64,000 bases of DNA from Celeribacter litoreus (GCF_020165855.1 NZ_JAIUFY010000001.1:186001-250000), one strand, 5' to 3'; positions 17,467-27,567 are shown, counted from the stretch's first letter. A program made the numbers and translations. The notes: generated by a model from the letters alone, not told the origin.

Positions 17467-18792
17467 ATGCCGCAGCGTCGGCTCATAAAAGAGCCTCTTT
17501 CCGATTCCACAGACAACATGGACGCCAGCGCAATGACGGTTTTAGGCATCGATTTCGGCACTTCGAACACGGCGGCCGGATGGCTTCGCGACGGGCAGGC
17601 AGAACTCATCCCGCTTGAGGATGGATCGGAAACCTTGCCAACGGCGGTGTTTCTGGACTTCGCGAACCGGCGGACGCTCTATGGTCGCGCGGCGGCAGAG
17701 GCGATGATGGACGGTCTCGACGGGCGGTTCATGCGGGCGCTCAAGTCAGTCCTCGGCACGCCGCTCGCACGGGAGAAACGGCAGTTCTTGAACGAGCGCC
17801 TGACGCTCATCGAGGTGATCGCGCGTTTCCTTACCGAGATCAAAAATAGAGCCGAATCCAGCACAAAGCAGTCTTTTATTCACGCTCTCTCCGGTCGTCC
17901 GGTGCGGTTCCATTCGTCCGATGATGCGCGGGATGCGCAGGCGCTCGTTGATCTGACGGATGCCTATCAACTGGCGGGGTTTGAGGGTGTGTCCTTCCTC
18001 GCGGAGCCGGAGGCCGCGGCGCTCGCGGTCAATGGCGAGGGGATCAATCTCATCGTCGATATCGGCGGCGGCACGTCCGACTTTACGGTCTGCCGGACGG
18101 AGGGGGGCGAGACAGAATTGCTCGGCAGTTACGGTATTCGCCTCGGCGGGACGGATTTCGACCGGATGCTGAGCCTTGGTCATGTGATGCCGCTGTTCGG
18201 GCATGGCGCGGAAATCGGGTCGGAGTTCGGGTCGGAGACCCACACCGCGCCGAATGCGCTCTTCAACGATCTGGCGAGTTGGGAAAAGATCGCGTTCCTT
18301 TATGGGGACAAGACGCTCCGCGAAGTGCGTCGGTGGGAGAAGCTTGCGCCCGCGCCGCGTCCATTCCATCGGCTTGGCGACGTTTTAGAAATGCACCTAG
18401 GGCATGACGTGGCCTATGCGGTGGAGGCCGGAAAAATCGCCGCGAATACGGCGAGTGAAGCGCTCATTGACCTCGGCGTTGTCGAAAAGGGTCTGAACGC
18501 GCCCCTGAGCCATGCCGAATTGCAAATGGCGCTTTGGGAGAGCGGTAGTCAGATCGCGGAGGGGGCAAAGATGTGCCTCGCTGGATCAGGAATCGCGCCG
18601 GACGCGGTGGATCGGGTCGTATTTGTCGGGGGCTCGTCGCTATTGGGGTTGGTGCAGCAACAACTGCGCGCCGTTTGCCCGCAGGCGGAGATGGAAGTGT
18701 CCGAAGTGTTCACCGCCGTCGTGCATGGTCTGGCGATTGCCGCAGGTGAGACAAATGGGCACGATTCCGGGTCTTGCCAGAAATCGTCGTGA
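17467..18792 (+). CDS. yegD: Hsp70-family protein, YegD type
   Basis: 441 residues, close to the length of E. coli YegD and lacking the substrate-binding half of DnaK. The actin/Hsp70 ATPase motifs are LGIDFGTSNTAAGW near residue 28, a connecting LAEPEAAAL, the phosphate-2 loop LIVDIGGGTSDFTV near 197, and the adenosine motif VVFVGGSSLLG near 385. Role unknown, possibly a specialised chaperone. The start is uncertain: in-frame ATGs at 17518 and 17533 lie closer to the conserved motif, none with a good Shine-Dalgarno. Followed by trhO after 17 bases. Confidence 0.88.
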   Translation: MPQRRLIKEPLSDSTDNMDASAMTVLGIDFGTSNTAAGWLRDGQAELIPLEDGSETLPTAVFLDFANRRTLYGRAAAEAMMDGLDGRFMRALKSVLGTPLAREKRQFLNERLTLIEVIARFLTEIKNRAESSTKQSFIHALSGRPVRFHSSDDARDAQALVDLTDAYQLAGFEGVSFLAEPEAAALAVNGEGINLIVDIGGGTSDFTVCRTEGGETELLGSYGIRLGGTDFDRMLSLGHVMPLFGHGAEIGSEFGSETHTAPNALFNDLASWEKIAFLYGDKTLREVRRWEKLAPAPRPFHRLGDVLEMHLGHDVAYAVEAGKIAANTASEALIDLGVVEKGLNAPLSHAELQMALWESGSQIAEGAKMCLAGSGIAPDAVDRVVFVGGSSLLGLVQQQLRAVCPQAEMEVSEVFTAVVHGLAIAAGETNGHDSGSCQKSS

Positions 18793-18809
18793 GGCGTATC
18801 GAGCACAGC

Positions 18810-19715
18810 ATGTTTACAGTTTGCGCCCTCTATCACTTCTCCCGCTTCGAAGATCCGGCTGCCCTGCGCCAGCCATTGCTCGACCTGTGTCTCTCTGAGG
18901 GGATCACGGGCACGTTGCTCTTGGCGAACGAAGGCATCAACGGCACCGTTGCGGCCCCTACGAAAGCATCCATCGACAAGCTCATCGCGCATATCCGCAC
19001 CCTGCCCGGCTGCGCGGATTTCGAATACAAGCTGTCGACCGCGCAGGAAGAGCCGTTCATTCGGATGAAAGTCCGGCTGAAGCGCGAGATTGTGACGATG
19101 GGCCAGCCGGACGTCGATCCGAAAGCGCGCGTGGGTCACTACTGCACGCCGGAAGAGTGGAACGAACTGATTTCCGCCGACGATGTGGCGATTATCGACA
19201 CGCGCAACGACTATGAGGTGGCGATTGGCACCTTCCGCAATGCGATTGATCCGGAAACGAAGTCCTTCCGCGAATTCCCGCAGTGGTGGGAAGAGAACAA
19301 GGACCGGTTCCACAACAAACGGATCGCGATGTTCTGCACGGGCGGTATCCGCTGTGAGAAATCGACGAACTTCCTGATCGGTCAAGGCGTGGACGAGGTC
19401 TATCACCTCAAGGGGGGTATCCTGAAGTATCTCGAAGAAATGCCGAAAGAGCAGAGCCTTTGGGACGGGGAATGCTTTGTGTTCGACTCGCGTGTCTCGA
19501 TTGGGCACGGGCTGACCGAGGGTCCGCATGAACTCTGCCATGCCTGCCGCCGTCCGATCCTGCCGGAGGACAAGGAACGCCCCGAGTTCGAACAGGGTGT
19601 GTCCTGCCACCAGTGCTATGACGAGATCGACGAAGCGCGCCGTGAGCGGTTCCGCGAGCGTCAAAAGCAGATTGCCCTCTCCGCAGCGCGCGGCGAACGT
19701 CACATCGGCGGCTAA
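18810..19715 (+). CDS. trhO: tRNA uridine-34 hydroxylase TrhO (rhodanese-like)
   Basis: 301 residues. It catalyses oxygen-dependent hydroxylation of U34 in tRNA, the first step to cmo5U/mo5U. It shows the N-terminal YceA domain (EGITGTLLLANEGINGTVA) and a rhodanese domain with the active Cys in FCTGGIRCEKS near residue 180. A C-terminal Cys-rich segment CHACRRPI and CHQCYDEI follows, with arrangement like a zinc site. The ATG at 18810 is preferred over 18774, which would overlap yegD. Confidence 0.93.
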   Translation: MFTVCALYHFSRFEDPAALRQPLLDLCLSEGITGTLLLANEGINGTVAAPTKASIDKLIAHIRTLPGCADFEYKLSTAQEEPFIRMKVRLKREIVTMGQPDVDPKARVGHYCTPEEWNELISADDVAIIDTRNDYEVAIGTFRNAIDPETKSFREFPQWWEENKDRFHNKRIAMFCTGGIRCEKSTNFLIGQGVDEVYHLKGGILKYLEEMPKEQSLWDGECFVFDSRVSIGHGLTEGPHELCHACRRPILPEDKERPEFEQGVSCHQCYDEIDEARRERFRERQKQIALSAARGERHIGG

Positions 19716-19717
19716 GC

Positions 19718-22348
19718 TCAGAACAGGAAATCGCTGGCATCGAGATCCTCGAAGGCAACCCCTTGGAGAAAGATCGACTGTCCGTCATCAATGAAGATCT
19801 CGACCGTGCCTGCATGGTCGATGAGGTGGTTCTCTGCGAGGTCATCCCAGTTCTCAATCGCGGAAACGGCCGAGATATCAATCTGTTCGAGAGGATCGAG
19901 CGCGTCGAAATCGCCGATGGTGTCGATGCCGTCCCCGTCTGCGAATAGGAAAATGTCACTCCCCGTGCCGCCATAGAGCAGGTCGTTTCCGGTCCCTCCG
20001 TCGAGCAGGTCGTCATCCCCCTGCCCTCTGAGCGTGTCGTTCCCTGCATCGCCATAGAGCGCGTCGTTGCCCACGTCTCCGATGATCCGGTCCTCATCGT
20101 TGCCGCCGACCAGGGTGTCGTCGCCTGTGTTTCCAAAGAGCTTGTCTTTACCGTCACCACCTTCGATCAGGTCGTTTCCGGCGTCTCCATAGAGCTTGTC
20201 CGCCTGATCATCGCCGCGCAGATAGTCGTCGCCGTCGCCGCCGTGGAGGAAATCATAGCCTCCGCCACCGTAAAGCGCATCGTTTCCGGCATCGCCATAA
20301 ATCGTGTCGCGCCCCATCCCACCGCGCAGGGTGTCTTCGTCGTCACCACCGTAGAGAAGTCATTCTCGGTGCCGCCACGGATCGAATCCTCACCGGCATC
20401 TCCATAGAGCGTGTCACCTGCATCCTCGCCCTCAATCGTATCGTCGCCGTCGCCGCCGTAGATCGTGTCGCGATAGGTGCCACCATAGAGCGTGTCATTG
20501 CCAAGACCGCCCTCGATATGATCGTGACCCGCCTCGCCATAGATCACATCATCGCCTGCCTCACCGTAGAGCGAGTCACTATGAATGCCGCCGTAAATCG
20601 TGTCCGCACCTTCGCCACCGTGGATTTCGTCGTAGCCCTCCTCACCACGGAGCAGGTCCGCGCCGTCGCCGCCGAGAAGGGTGTCATCCCCCTCTCCGCC
20701 GAACATCTGATCATCGCCGTCGCCGCCGTCGATCTGGTCGTCGCCCTCTCCGCCATTGAAGGTCTCTGGCGCCGCCGTGCCGGTGATCAGATCGTCCGCG
20801 ATGGTGCCGTCATAGATGACCTCGTCGTCGATAATCACGCTCGTCCCCGTGCGCTCGACATCCACATGGGTTACGGTGGTGAGCATCGTGTCGGGCAGCA
20901 TGTCGTAGGTGATCATCATCCCGTCGCTTGAGATGAGGTCGATATATTCATCGCCGAGGTAGATGCGCCCTCCGGTGGCCATCGGCATATAGATTAGCTG
21001 CGACACATCCGTGATGCCGAAGGCGGTGAGGTCGAACCGGTCTTCGCGATAGTTGAAATCGCTGATGGTGTCAGTCTCTCCATCCATCTCGAAGATGAAG
21101 AGGTCACGACCCGCCCCGCCGGTGAGGCTATCGCTCCCTGTCCCATCGACGAGAATGTCCTCTCCAGCCCCGCCGAGAATGTGGTCCTGTCCATCGCTGC
21201 CGACGAGAATGTCATCCTGTGCGCTCCCGGACAGGGTTCCGCCGGTGTCATAGGCGAGCAGGCTCACACCGACGTCGGACACATCAATCGTGAAACTGGA
21301 AATCCCCTCCGCCGTTTCACCGGCCGCGTAAACGTGGATTTCCGTGCCGACGACAACGGCATCAATGGCCGTGACATTCGTGAGCGTGCTATCCGGCCCG
21401 TCCGCCACCGCGCCAAGGAAAACGAGCCCGCCATCGGGCCGAACGGTGAAGAGCGTGAGCCCATCATCACCGCCGCCGACAATGAGGAAGGGACGGCCCT
21501 CTACCTCCACGATGCTCATCGCGGCGACAGAGGCAAAGCGGGTGTCGAGGTTGTCATTCACCTGATCCACCGGCTCCATCATTCCGTCCGCCCCGACACG
21601 AAGGATCGAGAGAGAGGAACTCTCTGAAGAGGCCACCGCGAGGTAGCTCTCTCCGTTCATGGCGAAGCTTTCAAGGAGCGTCGGGTTGTCGATCCAGAGA
21701 CCATTTGTCTCTCCGAGCAAATCGACGAAATCGAGCGTGCCGTCAGGTGCGACGGAAAAGGTCGAAATAGAGTCTAATCCAGCAAAAGAAGCTGCTAGGT
21801 AGACCTGTTCACCCATCTCGATTTGCGCCATGTCCGTGATTGGCGTAGCGGCCAAAGCTGCGGGCAAAATGACCTCTGACGCGCCCGCACTGAACGACGA
21901 GAGATAGGTGAGCCCCCCGCCCGCGTGCGCCACAAAATACCCCACGCCATCTATCTGGAGGAGAGACGTCATATCGGCCTGCGAGAACCCTGCGACAGAA
22001 GTCTCGGACCAGCCCGTGATGGGCGCGGCGTCACCCAAGGAAACCGACTGAAACTTGTCGCCGCCATAGCCGACGACGAAGAGATGCGTTTCCCCGTCGA
22101 TGTCGACCTCTGCAAATGTCGGCTGCACGGGGCGCGCATCTTCCGGATTTGTGTCCCAAAGGTTCAGGAGGTCCCCGCTGCCTCCCTCTAGAGAAAAGAT
22201 CGCACCCCCCCCCACCGGCGCGCGACACCATCGCGAGCGCAAGCGCACCGTTATAGTCGATCACCTCAAGATCACCGATCCCCGCGAGGTACTCGACCCC
22301 GAGATCACTGCCGATGACTCCCTCAAACCCGAATTGATAGGACCCCAT
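19718..22348 (-). pseudogene. RTX calcium-binding protein with propeller-like N-region, interrupted by two frame changes
   Basis: Read as one gene it would encode about 876 residues: a short N-terminal frame (start 22348), a 600-residue middle part of repeated blocks like LFVVGYGGD and FLIVGGGDDG (beta-propeller/FG-GAP type), then many GGxGxDxLYG nonapeptide RTX repeats and a C-terminal segment ending DLDASDFLF, a type I secretion signal pattern. The frame changes at a run of nine G (plus-strand C at 22205-22213; eight would keep frame) and again near 20357, where one base is missing in a codon before CTCTACGGT. Fragments are open at 22348-about 22205, about 22210-20350 and about 20350-19718. 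Sequencing error, phase variation or decay are all possible. Confidence 0.75.
22205..22213 (-). repeat. Nine-G homopolymer inside the RTX gene
   Basis: Nine consecutive C on the plus strand, about 45 codons after the start of the RTX gene and exactly where the reading frame must change. Such tracts are prone to polymerase slippage. Confidence 0.9.
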
Positions 22349-22603
22349 TGTTTCACCCTACACATTCGCGGGCGAAACCCCTTTCGCACCGCGCACCCGT
22401 GACCATGGTGCGCGAGACTGGCAAAGACGGGCTTAACGAACCGGGGCTGCGGTCACATTTCTTGCAGAGAATTTGAGAAAATTCCGACGCATATTTCAGA
22501 TGCTTGCCGGTGAAAATTATTCAAAATTCCCCTCACCATGGAAGGTGACAGAGCGCGTACAAAATCGTATGCATGATTCGATATTTGAGAGAACGCAGAA
22601 CAC

Positions 22604-24844
22604 ATGCCCAACAATTCTTATAATTCCAATCCGCTTTACCAAGATCAGTGGCACTTCGCGTTGATCGGCGACATCGAAACAGTCTGGGAAGATTACAACG
22701 GCACGGGCGTTAAGATCGGGATTTATGACGACGGTGTTCAGGAAGATCAGCACGATCTCGCGGGCAACTACGACGCCTCTCTCGAGTACAACGATCTCTA
22801 CTACAACGACGGCGATCCGAACGACTTGAGCGCGGGCGGCGACACCCACGGCACACAAGTCGCGGGCCTGATCGCGGCGGAAAACAATGATCAAGGTGGG
22901 ATTGGCGTTGCTTGGGGATCGACCATCACAGGCGTCGACTTTCTCAATGACGCCTACAGCTCCGGCTATTACTACGAAACGATCGAGTACATGGCCGCGT
23001 TCGACATCACGAACAACAGCTGGGGCTACCTGAATCCGGCAAGCCCGAACTCCGACTTCCTCGACTTCGGAACACAGGCCTACTGGGAATATCGATCCTT
23101 CCAGACCGTTGCAGAAACGGGCCGTGACGGGCTCGGGACCGTGATCATGAAAGCTGCGGGCAATTATGCCGATGGCTATGAATACTACGGGATCACCGGC
23201 AACTCTGCCGTTCATGACACGTTGAACAACATTCACGAAATGGTGGTCGTTGCGGCGACGGATGCCTACGGGGATGTGACCTACTATTCCAGCTATGGCT
23301 CCAACATTCTCATCTCCGCGCCGGCGGGGAGCGTGACCACCGACCTGAACGGTGTGGACGGCGACTATATCGGTGACGATTCCAACGGTTTCGGCGGCAC
23401 CTCTGCGGCCACACCTGTTTCCACGGGTGTCGTGGCATTGATCCTCGAGGCGAACCCCAATCTCGGTTGGCGCGATGTGCAGAGCATTCTGGCCATTTCG
23501 GCCGCCCAGACCGGCTCTGACTTCGGTTCCGCCGCAAGCGGCCATGAGGTTGAGGACTGGTATGCGAACGGCGCGTCCAACTGGAACGGCGGCGGTATGA
23601 CTTTTAACGCGAGCTACGGCTACGGCATGATTGACGCGCTGGCCGCCGTCCGTCTCGCCGAAGTGTGGTCCTTCTTCAACGACGACGCCGCGACCTCCCT
23701 AAATATGGTTGAGGCAACGGGGAGCTGGATGGGCGTCAAATCGATCACCGACACCAACACCACTGCGGTGACGATCGACGTGACCGACGACATCATGATC
23801 GAGCACATCTATGTGACGATCGACTTCGAGCACACCCACCTGTCCGAGCTTTCCGTCTATCTTGTTGCGCCCGATGGCACCCGCATTCTCCTTATGGAAG
23901 GCGAGGGTCGTGGCTCCAACTGGGACGGCGATTACACCTTCGGTGTTTCCAGCCAGATGGGTGTGACCTCTGCAGGCGAATGGACCGTCGAGGTGTATGA
24001 TGACGGCACGAGAGTGGACACTGGTTCGCTTTACTCCGTTGATCTCGAATTCGAAGGCGCCTCGATCACCGACAATACGGTGTATCATTACACCAACGAC
24101 TTCCTCGACCTTCGGAGCGTCGAGACCGCGCGCAACATATTGTTCGACGCCGCAGGTGAAGACGATTGGGTCAACTTCGCCATGATCACCGGCGATGCCA
24201 CAGTCGATTTGTCGGGCAATGCCTCTGTTGATGGGACGAAGTGGTTCACCATCACGGGCGGAATCGAAAATCTCACGCTCGGTGACGGCGATGATACGGC
24301 CGGCGGGACCGCAGACAACAACCTGATCTACGGCGGACGCGGGAACGACACGCTTTACGGCCTGACCGGCGACGACGAACTCATTGGCGGTGAAGGCAAT
24401 GACCGCCTCGTCGGCGGCGGTGGCGGAGATGAGCTCGCGGGCAATGAAGGCTCTGATCGCATTTTCGGTGGCGGTGGCAGTGATACCCTCGCGGGTGGCG
24501 ACGCATTCGATATTCTGGTCGGCGGGAACGGCAACGATGAACTCTACGGCGGTGAGGGTGACGATATCATCTTCGGCGGCAACGGCGACGACATCATGTC
24601 CGGTGGCACAGGCGTCGATACGTTTATCTTCACCAACGGGTTCGGAAACGATGACATCATTCAATTCGACGATGATGTGATTGACCTCTCCGGCGTGAGT
24701 GAGATCACCAACGCCGGGGATCTCGCGAACAACCACGCGAGCCAGGTCGGCAATGACGTTGTGATCTATATCGATGCTGACAATTCTATCAGCCTCCTCG
24801 GCACAAATCTCAACGACCTCGGCGCGGATAACTTTATCTTCTGA
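22604..24844 (+). CDS. Secreted S8 subtilisin-like protease with P-domain and RTX repeats
   Basis: 746 residues without a Sec signal peptide. Catalytic triad: Asp in GIYDDGVQ (about 48), His in THGTQVAGL (about 85), Ser in GTSAATPVS (about 268). A proprotein-convertase P-domain follows (about 385-485, SELSVYLVAPDGTRILL, GEWTVEVYDDG), as in kexin/furin-like bacterial proteases. Next come RTX nonapeptides (GGRGNDTLYGLTGDDELIGG) from about 570 to 670, which bind calcium outside the cell. The C-terminus NDLGADNFIF closely matches that of the divergent RTX gene, suggesting the same type I secretion system; no such system is in the window. A good terminator follows. Confidence 0.93.
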   Translation: MPNNSYNSNPLYQDQWHFALIGDIETVWEDYNGTGVKIGIYDDGVQEDQHDLAGNYDASLEYNDLYYNDGDPNDLSAGGDTHGTQVAGLIAAENNDQGGIGVAWGSTITGVDFLNDAYSSGYYYETIEYMAAFDITNNSWGYLNPASPNSDFLDFGTQAYWEYRSFQTVAETGRDGLGTVIMKAAGNYADGYEYYGITGNSAVHDTLNNIHEMVVVAATDAYGDVTYYSSYGSNILISAPAGSVTTDLNGVDGDYIGDDSNGFGGTSAATPVSTGVVALILEANPNLGWRDVQSILAISAAQTGSDFGSAASGHEVEDWYANGASNWNGGGMTFNASYGYGMIDALAAVRLAEVWSFFNDDAATSLNMVEATGSWMGVKSITDTNTTAVTIDVTDDIMIEHIYVTIDFEHTHLSELSVYLVAPDGTRILLMEGEGRGSNWDGDYTFGVSSQMGVTSAGEWTVEVYDDGTRVDTGSLYSVDLEFEGASITDNTVYHYTNDFLDLRSVETARNILFDAAGEDDWVNFAMITGDATVDLSGNASVDGTKWFTITGGIENLTLGDGDDTAGGTADNNLIYGGRGNDTLYGLTGDDELIGGEGNDRLVGGGGGDELAGNEGSDRIFGGGGSDTLAGGDAFDILVGGNGNDELYGGEGDDIIFGGNGDDIMSGGTGVDTFIFTNGFGNDDIIQFDDDVIDLSGVSEITNAGDLANNHASQVGNDVVIYIDADNSISLLGTNLNDLGADNFIF

Positions 24845-24867
24845 GTAACCGAGAAAACTTAGATAAG

Positions 24868-24893
24868 AGCCCGCAGACCTCTGCGGGCTTTTT
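24868..24893 (+). terminator. Terminator of the S8 protease gene
   Basis: AGCCCGCAGA (24868-24877) is the exact complement of 24880-24889 with CC between, followed by TTTT. Its T run overlaps the stop codon of the convergent glycosyltransferase gene. Confidence 0.9.
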
Positions 24894-26124
24894 ACGTTCT
24901 GGAAGCCTCCAAAAACGACATCAGGTTATCGGCCTGCTGATCGTAGGAGATCACCGTCGCAGGCTCCGGATGCTTCGCAAGATGGTCCAAAACGTGTTGA
25001 ATCTCTTGCATGAGCAGTTCCGGCCCCGCACCGATCGGGATGAGGTGCGACGGCTGCACCAGCGGATGCTCCGTCGTGCCGCCACTGTCAGTCTGAATGA
25101 CCCGAATCCCGCGTGCAATTGCCTCTCGTACGGTTAACCCGTAGGTCTCCTTCCACTGCGACATAAACAGGAGCACGTCGATCTCGGCGTAAAATGCGTC
25201 GAGTGCGTCTTGTTCGAAGCGGGGGACAATCTCCCAATCACCACGCATCTGCGCGACCTGCCGCCGGAAGTGATCCGTCCACCAACTGCCATCGATAGAC
25301 CCATCGACCAACACCCCGCGCAGGTCGTCGGTATCGATGTGTGAAAAGGCTTTGTGGATGAGCGGCCATCCCTTCATATGCGACGGCCCGCCAACAAAGC
25401 CGAAACTGATACGCGGATCGCGGGCACGCCGCGCGGCCTGCGCTTCAAAGAACCCTGAACCGGGCAAAGTAACGCCGTTTTCCCAGACAGCGGCCCGTTT
25501 CGCATTTGCCGGAATACCCGACCGCACAGCAAGATCACGGGCGAAGGCGGAGGGAAACGTGACGATATCGGCGCTTTCGATGACACTGCGCAGGCGCTTG
25601 TCGCGCGTCCGCACCGCCTCAAGATCAACGACACATCCTGCACACCCGTCGACACGGACCGGATCAATTGTGCAATAGGTCTGGTCGGGGCGGATCATAA
25701 ATTGCCGCTCGCACATCCACCAGAAATCATGCGTAGACAAAACCGTCGGAAGACCGGCTGCCTTGGCCGTCTCGATCAGCCCCCCGCCGAGCTCTTGCAC
25801 CGAGTGGAAGTGCGCAACATCGGGTTTCAACGTCTCGATCAAATTTGCAAAAACGGCCTGAACCTGCGGATTGTCATAGAGGTCGCGCGTTGCGCGCCCG
25901 TGCGGCAAATTCACCGTGAAATTGTCGATCCCGTCAGACTGCGTGCGAAACACAGCATAAGGCGCGAGATCGGTGCGGGACATGGCGGAGAATGCAGTCA
26001 CTCGCGCCCTTTTCCGACGCACGAGCGACTTTGCCACCTCGCCCGCCACAATCGTCGCCCCGCCATAGCGCCATGGGGCAAAGAACACGTTCGCAACGAG
26101 GATGTGAAGGAGATCATCACTCAT
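24892..26124 (-). CDS. Glycosyltransferase family 4-like
   Basis: 410 residues with the GT-B fold. N-terminal Rossmann part: ANVFFAPWRYGGATIVAGEVA; middle STHDFWWMCERQF, common in capsule glycosyltransferases; C-terminal nucleotide-sugar site with the E-x7-E pattern in KETYGLTVREAIARG near residue 330, then TDSGGTTEH. The Cys cluster CTIDPVRVDGCAGC at about 150-165 is reminiscent of a small metal-binding insertion seen in some GT4 enzymes. The donor and acceptor sugars are unknown. Overlaps the upstream glycosyltransferase by four bases (ATGA), so co-translated. Confidence 0.88.
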   Translation of the reverse strand: MSDDLLHILVANVFFAPWRYGGATIVAGEVAKSLVRRKRARVTAFSAMSRTDLAPYAVFRTQSDGIDNFTVNLPHGRATRDLYDNPQVQAVFANLIETLKPDVAHFHSVQELGGGLIETAKAAGLPTVLSTHDFWWMCERQFMIRPDQTYCTIDPVRVDGCAGCVVDLEAVRTRDKRLRSVIESADIVTFPSAFARDLAVRSGIPANAKRAAVWENGVTLPGSGFFEAQAARRARDPRISFGFVGGPSHMKGWPLIHKAFSHIDTDDLRGVLVDGSIDGSWWTDHFRRQVAQMRGDWEIVPRFEQDALDAFYAEIDVLLFMSQWKETYGLTVREAIARGIRVIQTDSGGTTEHPLVQPSHLIPIGAGPELLMQEIQHVLDHLAKHPEPATVISYDQQADNLMSFLEASRT

Positions 26125-27446
26125 CGAAAGAACTCCAAAAATTCCGCGTCCGTGATCGGCATGTCAGCGCGCGCAGACCAGTCCCGCTCCAAGATCTTGC
26201 GGGCACTCTGCCCCATCTCTCGTGTCCGTCTCCGGTTCACAAAACCGTCCTCTAGCACCTCTTTCCAGGACGATCCTTTCGAGAGGGCATATCCCGTCTC
26301 CTCATTCCGAACGATATTCCCGAGATCGCCAACATGCCCAACGACCGAAGGGACACCAACAGAAGCGGCATCCATAACACGCACGGCGCTCTTGCAGGCG
26401 TTAAACCGGTCATCGGTCAGCGGCATGAGCGCGAGATCACATTCGGCGAGTTTTTTGAGATATTCGGAGTAGTCGAGAAAGGCGAAGCGTTCGATCTGCG
26501 CCGAGAGATCCTGCGGCAAGCGGGTCGGATCAAAGCGCCCGAGGATGCGCAGTCGGCGACGAGGGTCCCCTTCGAGAAAGTCGATGACATCAGCGCGAAT
26601 AAGCTCGAAATCCTCTTCATGCCCGTCCGACCCCGACGCGAAGACGAGCCGGAATGACGCATCACCTCCCGATTCCACCGACGCCATCGCCCGCGCACCG
26701 TCGCGCAGGGTCACTTGATCCGCGAAGTTGCGGCGGCGCACCGTCGGCCGCCCCGTATGGCGCGCCGCTTCCTCCGCCAATGCCGGCGTGGAAAGGGAAA
26801 CCATATCGGCCATATTCATCGCGGCGGCATAGAGCGGCGCCTCGTTCAGAAAGTGCTGCGCGAGGGAGGCATCGGCACCCTTCATATTCCCGTAGGTCGC
26901 ATAGGCGGCGACGGAAAACAGGGGATCATCAATGTCATAGAGGATCGGAAGGGAGAGCCGCCGCGCCTCATACAGATGCGCGGCGGTCTTGTCGTCCATC
27001 CGCGACCTGTAGAGCATCAGGTGTGTCGCATTCTGCAGAATCGCAGCCGAGCGAGGGAGGTCCTCGTAATGGGAATATTCATAAGACATCCCCATCTGCT
27101 CAAAGAGCTCAGACAGCTGTTCGACCCGATATTTCCGGCACTGCGGCAGGTTCAAATCCCCGATGAGCGCAACCTTGCGCCGCTTGCTTAGGGTGGCGGG
27201 GCTCTGAAGCGTGTGAAACCCCTCACGAGAGGCGAGATCTACCCAAAACCCGCTCAGGTAATGCGCGCCAGAGGACGCCCCCTTCAACGACATCTCGGAC
27301 GGGTGCCCGTCACGGCGTCCGGTTATGAGGTAACGCACCCACCATTTGGCTTTTCGGAGCGCGGACATGACTCCTTCCTCATGCACTGCGGTCCAAAATC
27401 GTTTGATGTACTGAAGTTTTAATAGTCTCGCCAAGGCCGACCCCAC
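26121..27446 (-). CDS. Glycosyltransferase, GT-B fold
   Basis: 441 residues. The N-terminal 85 residues lack a known motif. Then VALIGDLNLPQCRKYRVEQL and LPILYDIDDPLFS (about 165) resemble capsule glycosyltransferases, and CDLALMPLTDDRFNACKSAVRVMDAASVG near 355 is the donor-binding region. The usual E-x7-E is modified to an N-x-C-K-S pattern, as in several Rhodobacterales and Caulobacter GTs. Begins a two-gene minus-strand operon, divergent from the plus-strand capsule cluster with 121 bases between start codons. Confidence 0.8.
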   Translation of the reverse strand: MGSALARLLKLQYIKRFWTAVHEEGVMSALRKAKWWVRYLITGRRDGHPSEMSLKGASSGAHYLSGFWVDLASREGFHTLQSPATLSKRRKVALIGDLNLPQCRKYRVEQLSELFEQMGMSYEYSHYEDLPRSAAILQNATHLMLYRSRMDDKTAAHLYEARRLSLPILYDIDDPLFSVAAYATYGNMKGADASLAQHFLNEAPLYAAAMNMADMVSLSTPALAEEAARHTGRPTVRRRNFADQVTLRDGARAMASVESGGDASFRLVFASGSDGHEEDFELIRADVIDFLEGDPRRRLRILGRFDPTRLPQDLSAQIERFAFLDYSEYLKKLAECDLALMPLTDDRFNACKSAVRVMDAASVGVPSVVGHVGDLGNIVRNEETGYALSKGSSWKEVLEDGFVNRRRTREMGQSARKILERDWSARADMPITDAEFLEFFR

Positions 27447-27567
27447 GTTCTGTGCTCGGCCCTCAAATTATTCGCCAGACATTATCAAATATTTAAGCTT
27501 CCTCCTGAAATCTGAGGGCAGTTCAACAGAACAGATTTGGTCTCATTTGACCGGGAAAAGAGTTGAA

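Noticed and set aside
19718-21200. Short repeats in the RTX region as a CRISPR-like array
   Set aside because: The period is 27 bases, in frame and degenerate, encoding GGxGxDxLYG nonapeptides; there are no spacers of unique sequence and no cas genes.
22517-24736. Two open frames of over 340 codons opposite the S8 protease
   Set aside because: They mirror the protease and its RTX repeats (Val/Ala/Glu-rich complement) and have no start signals.
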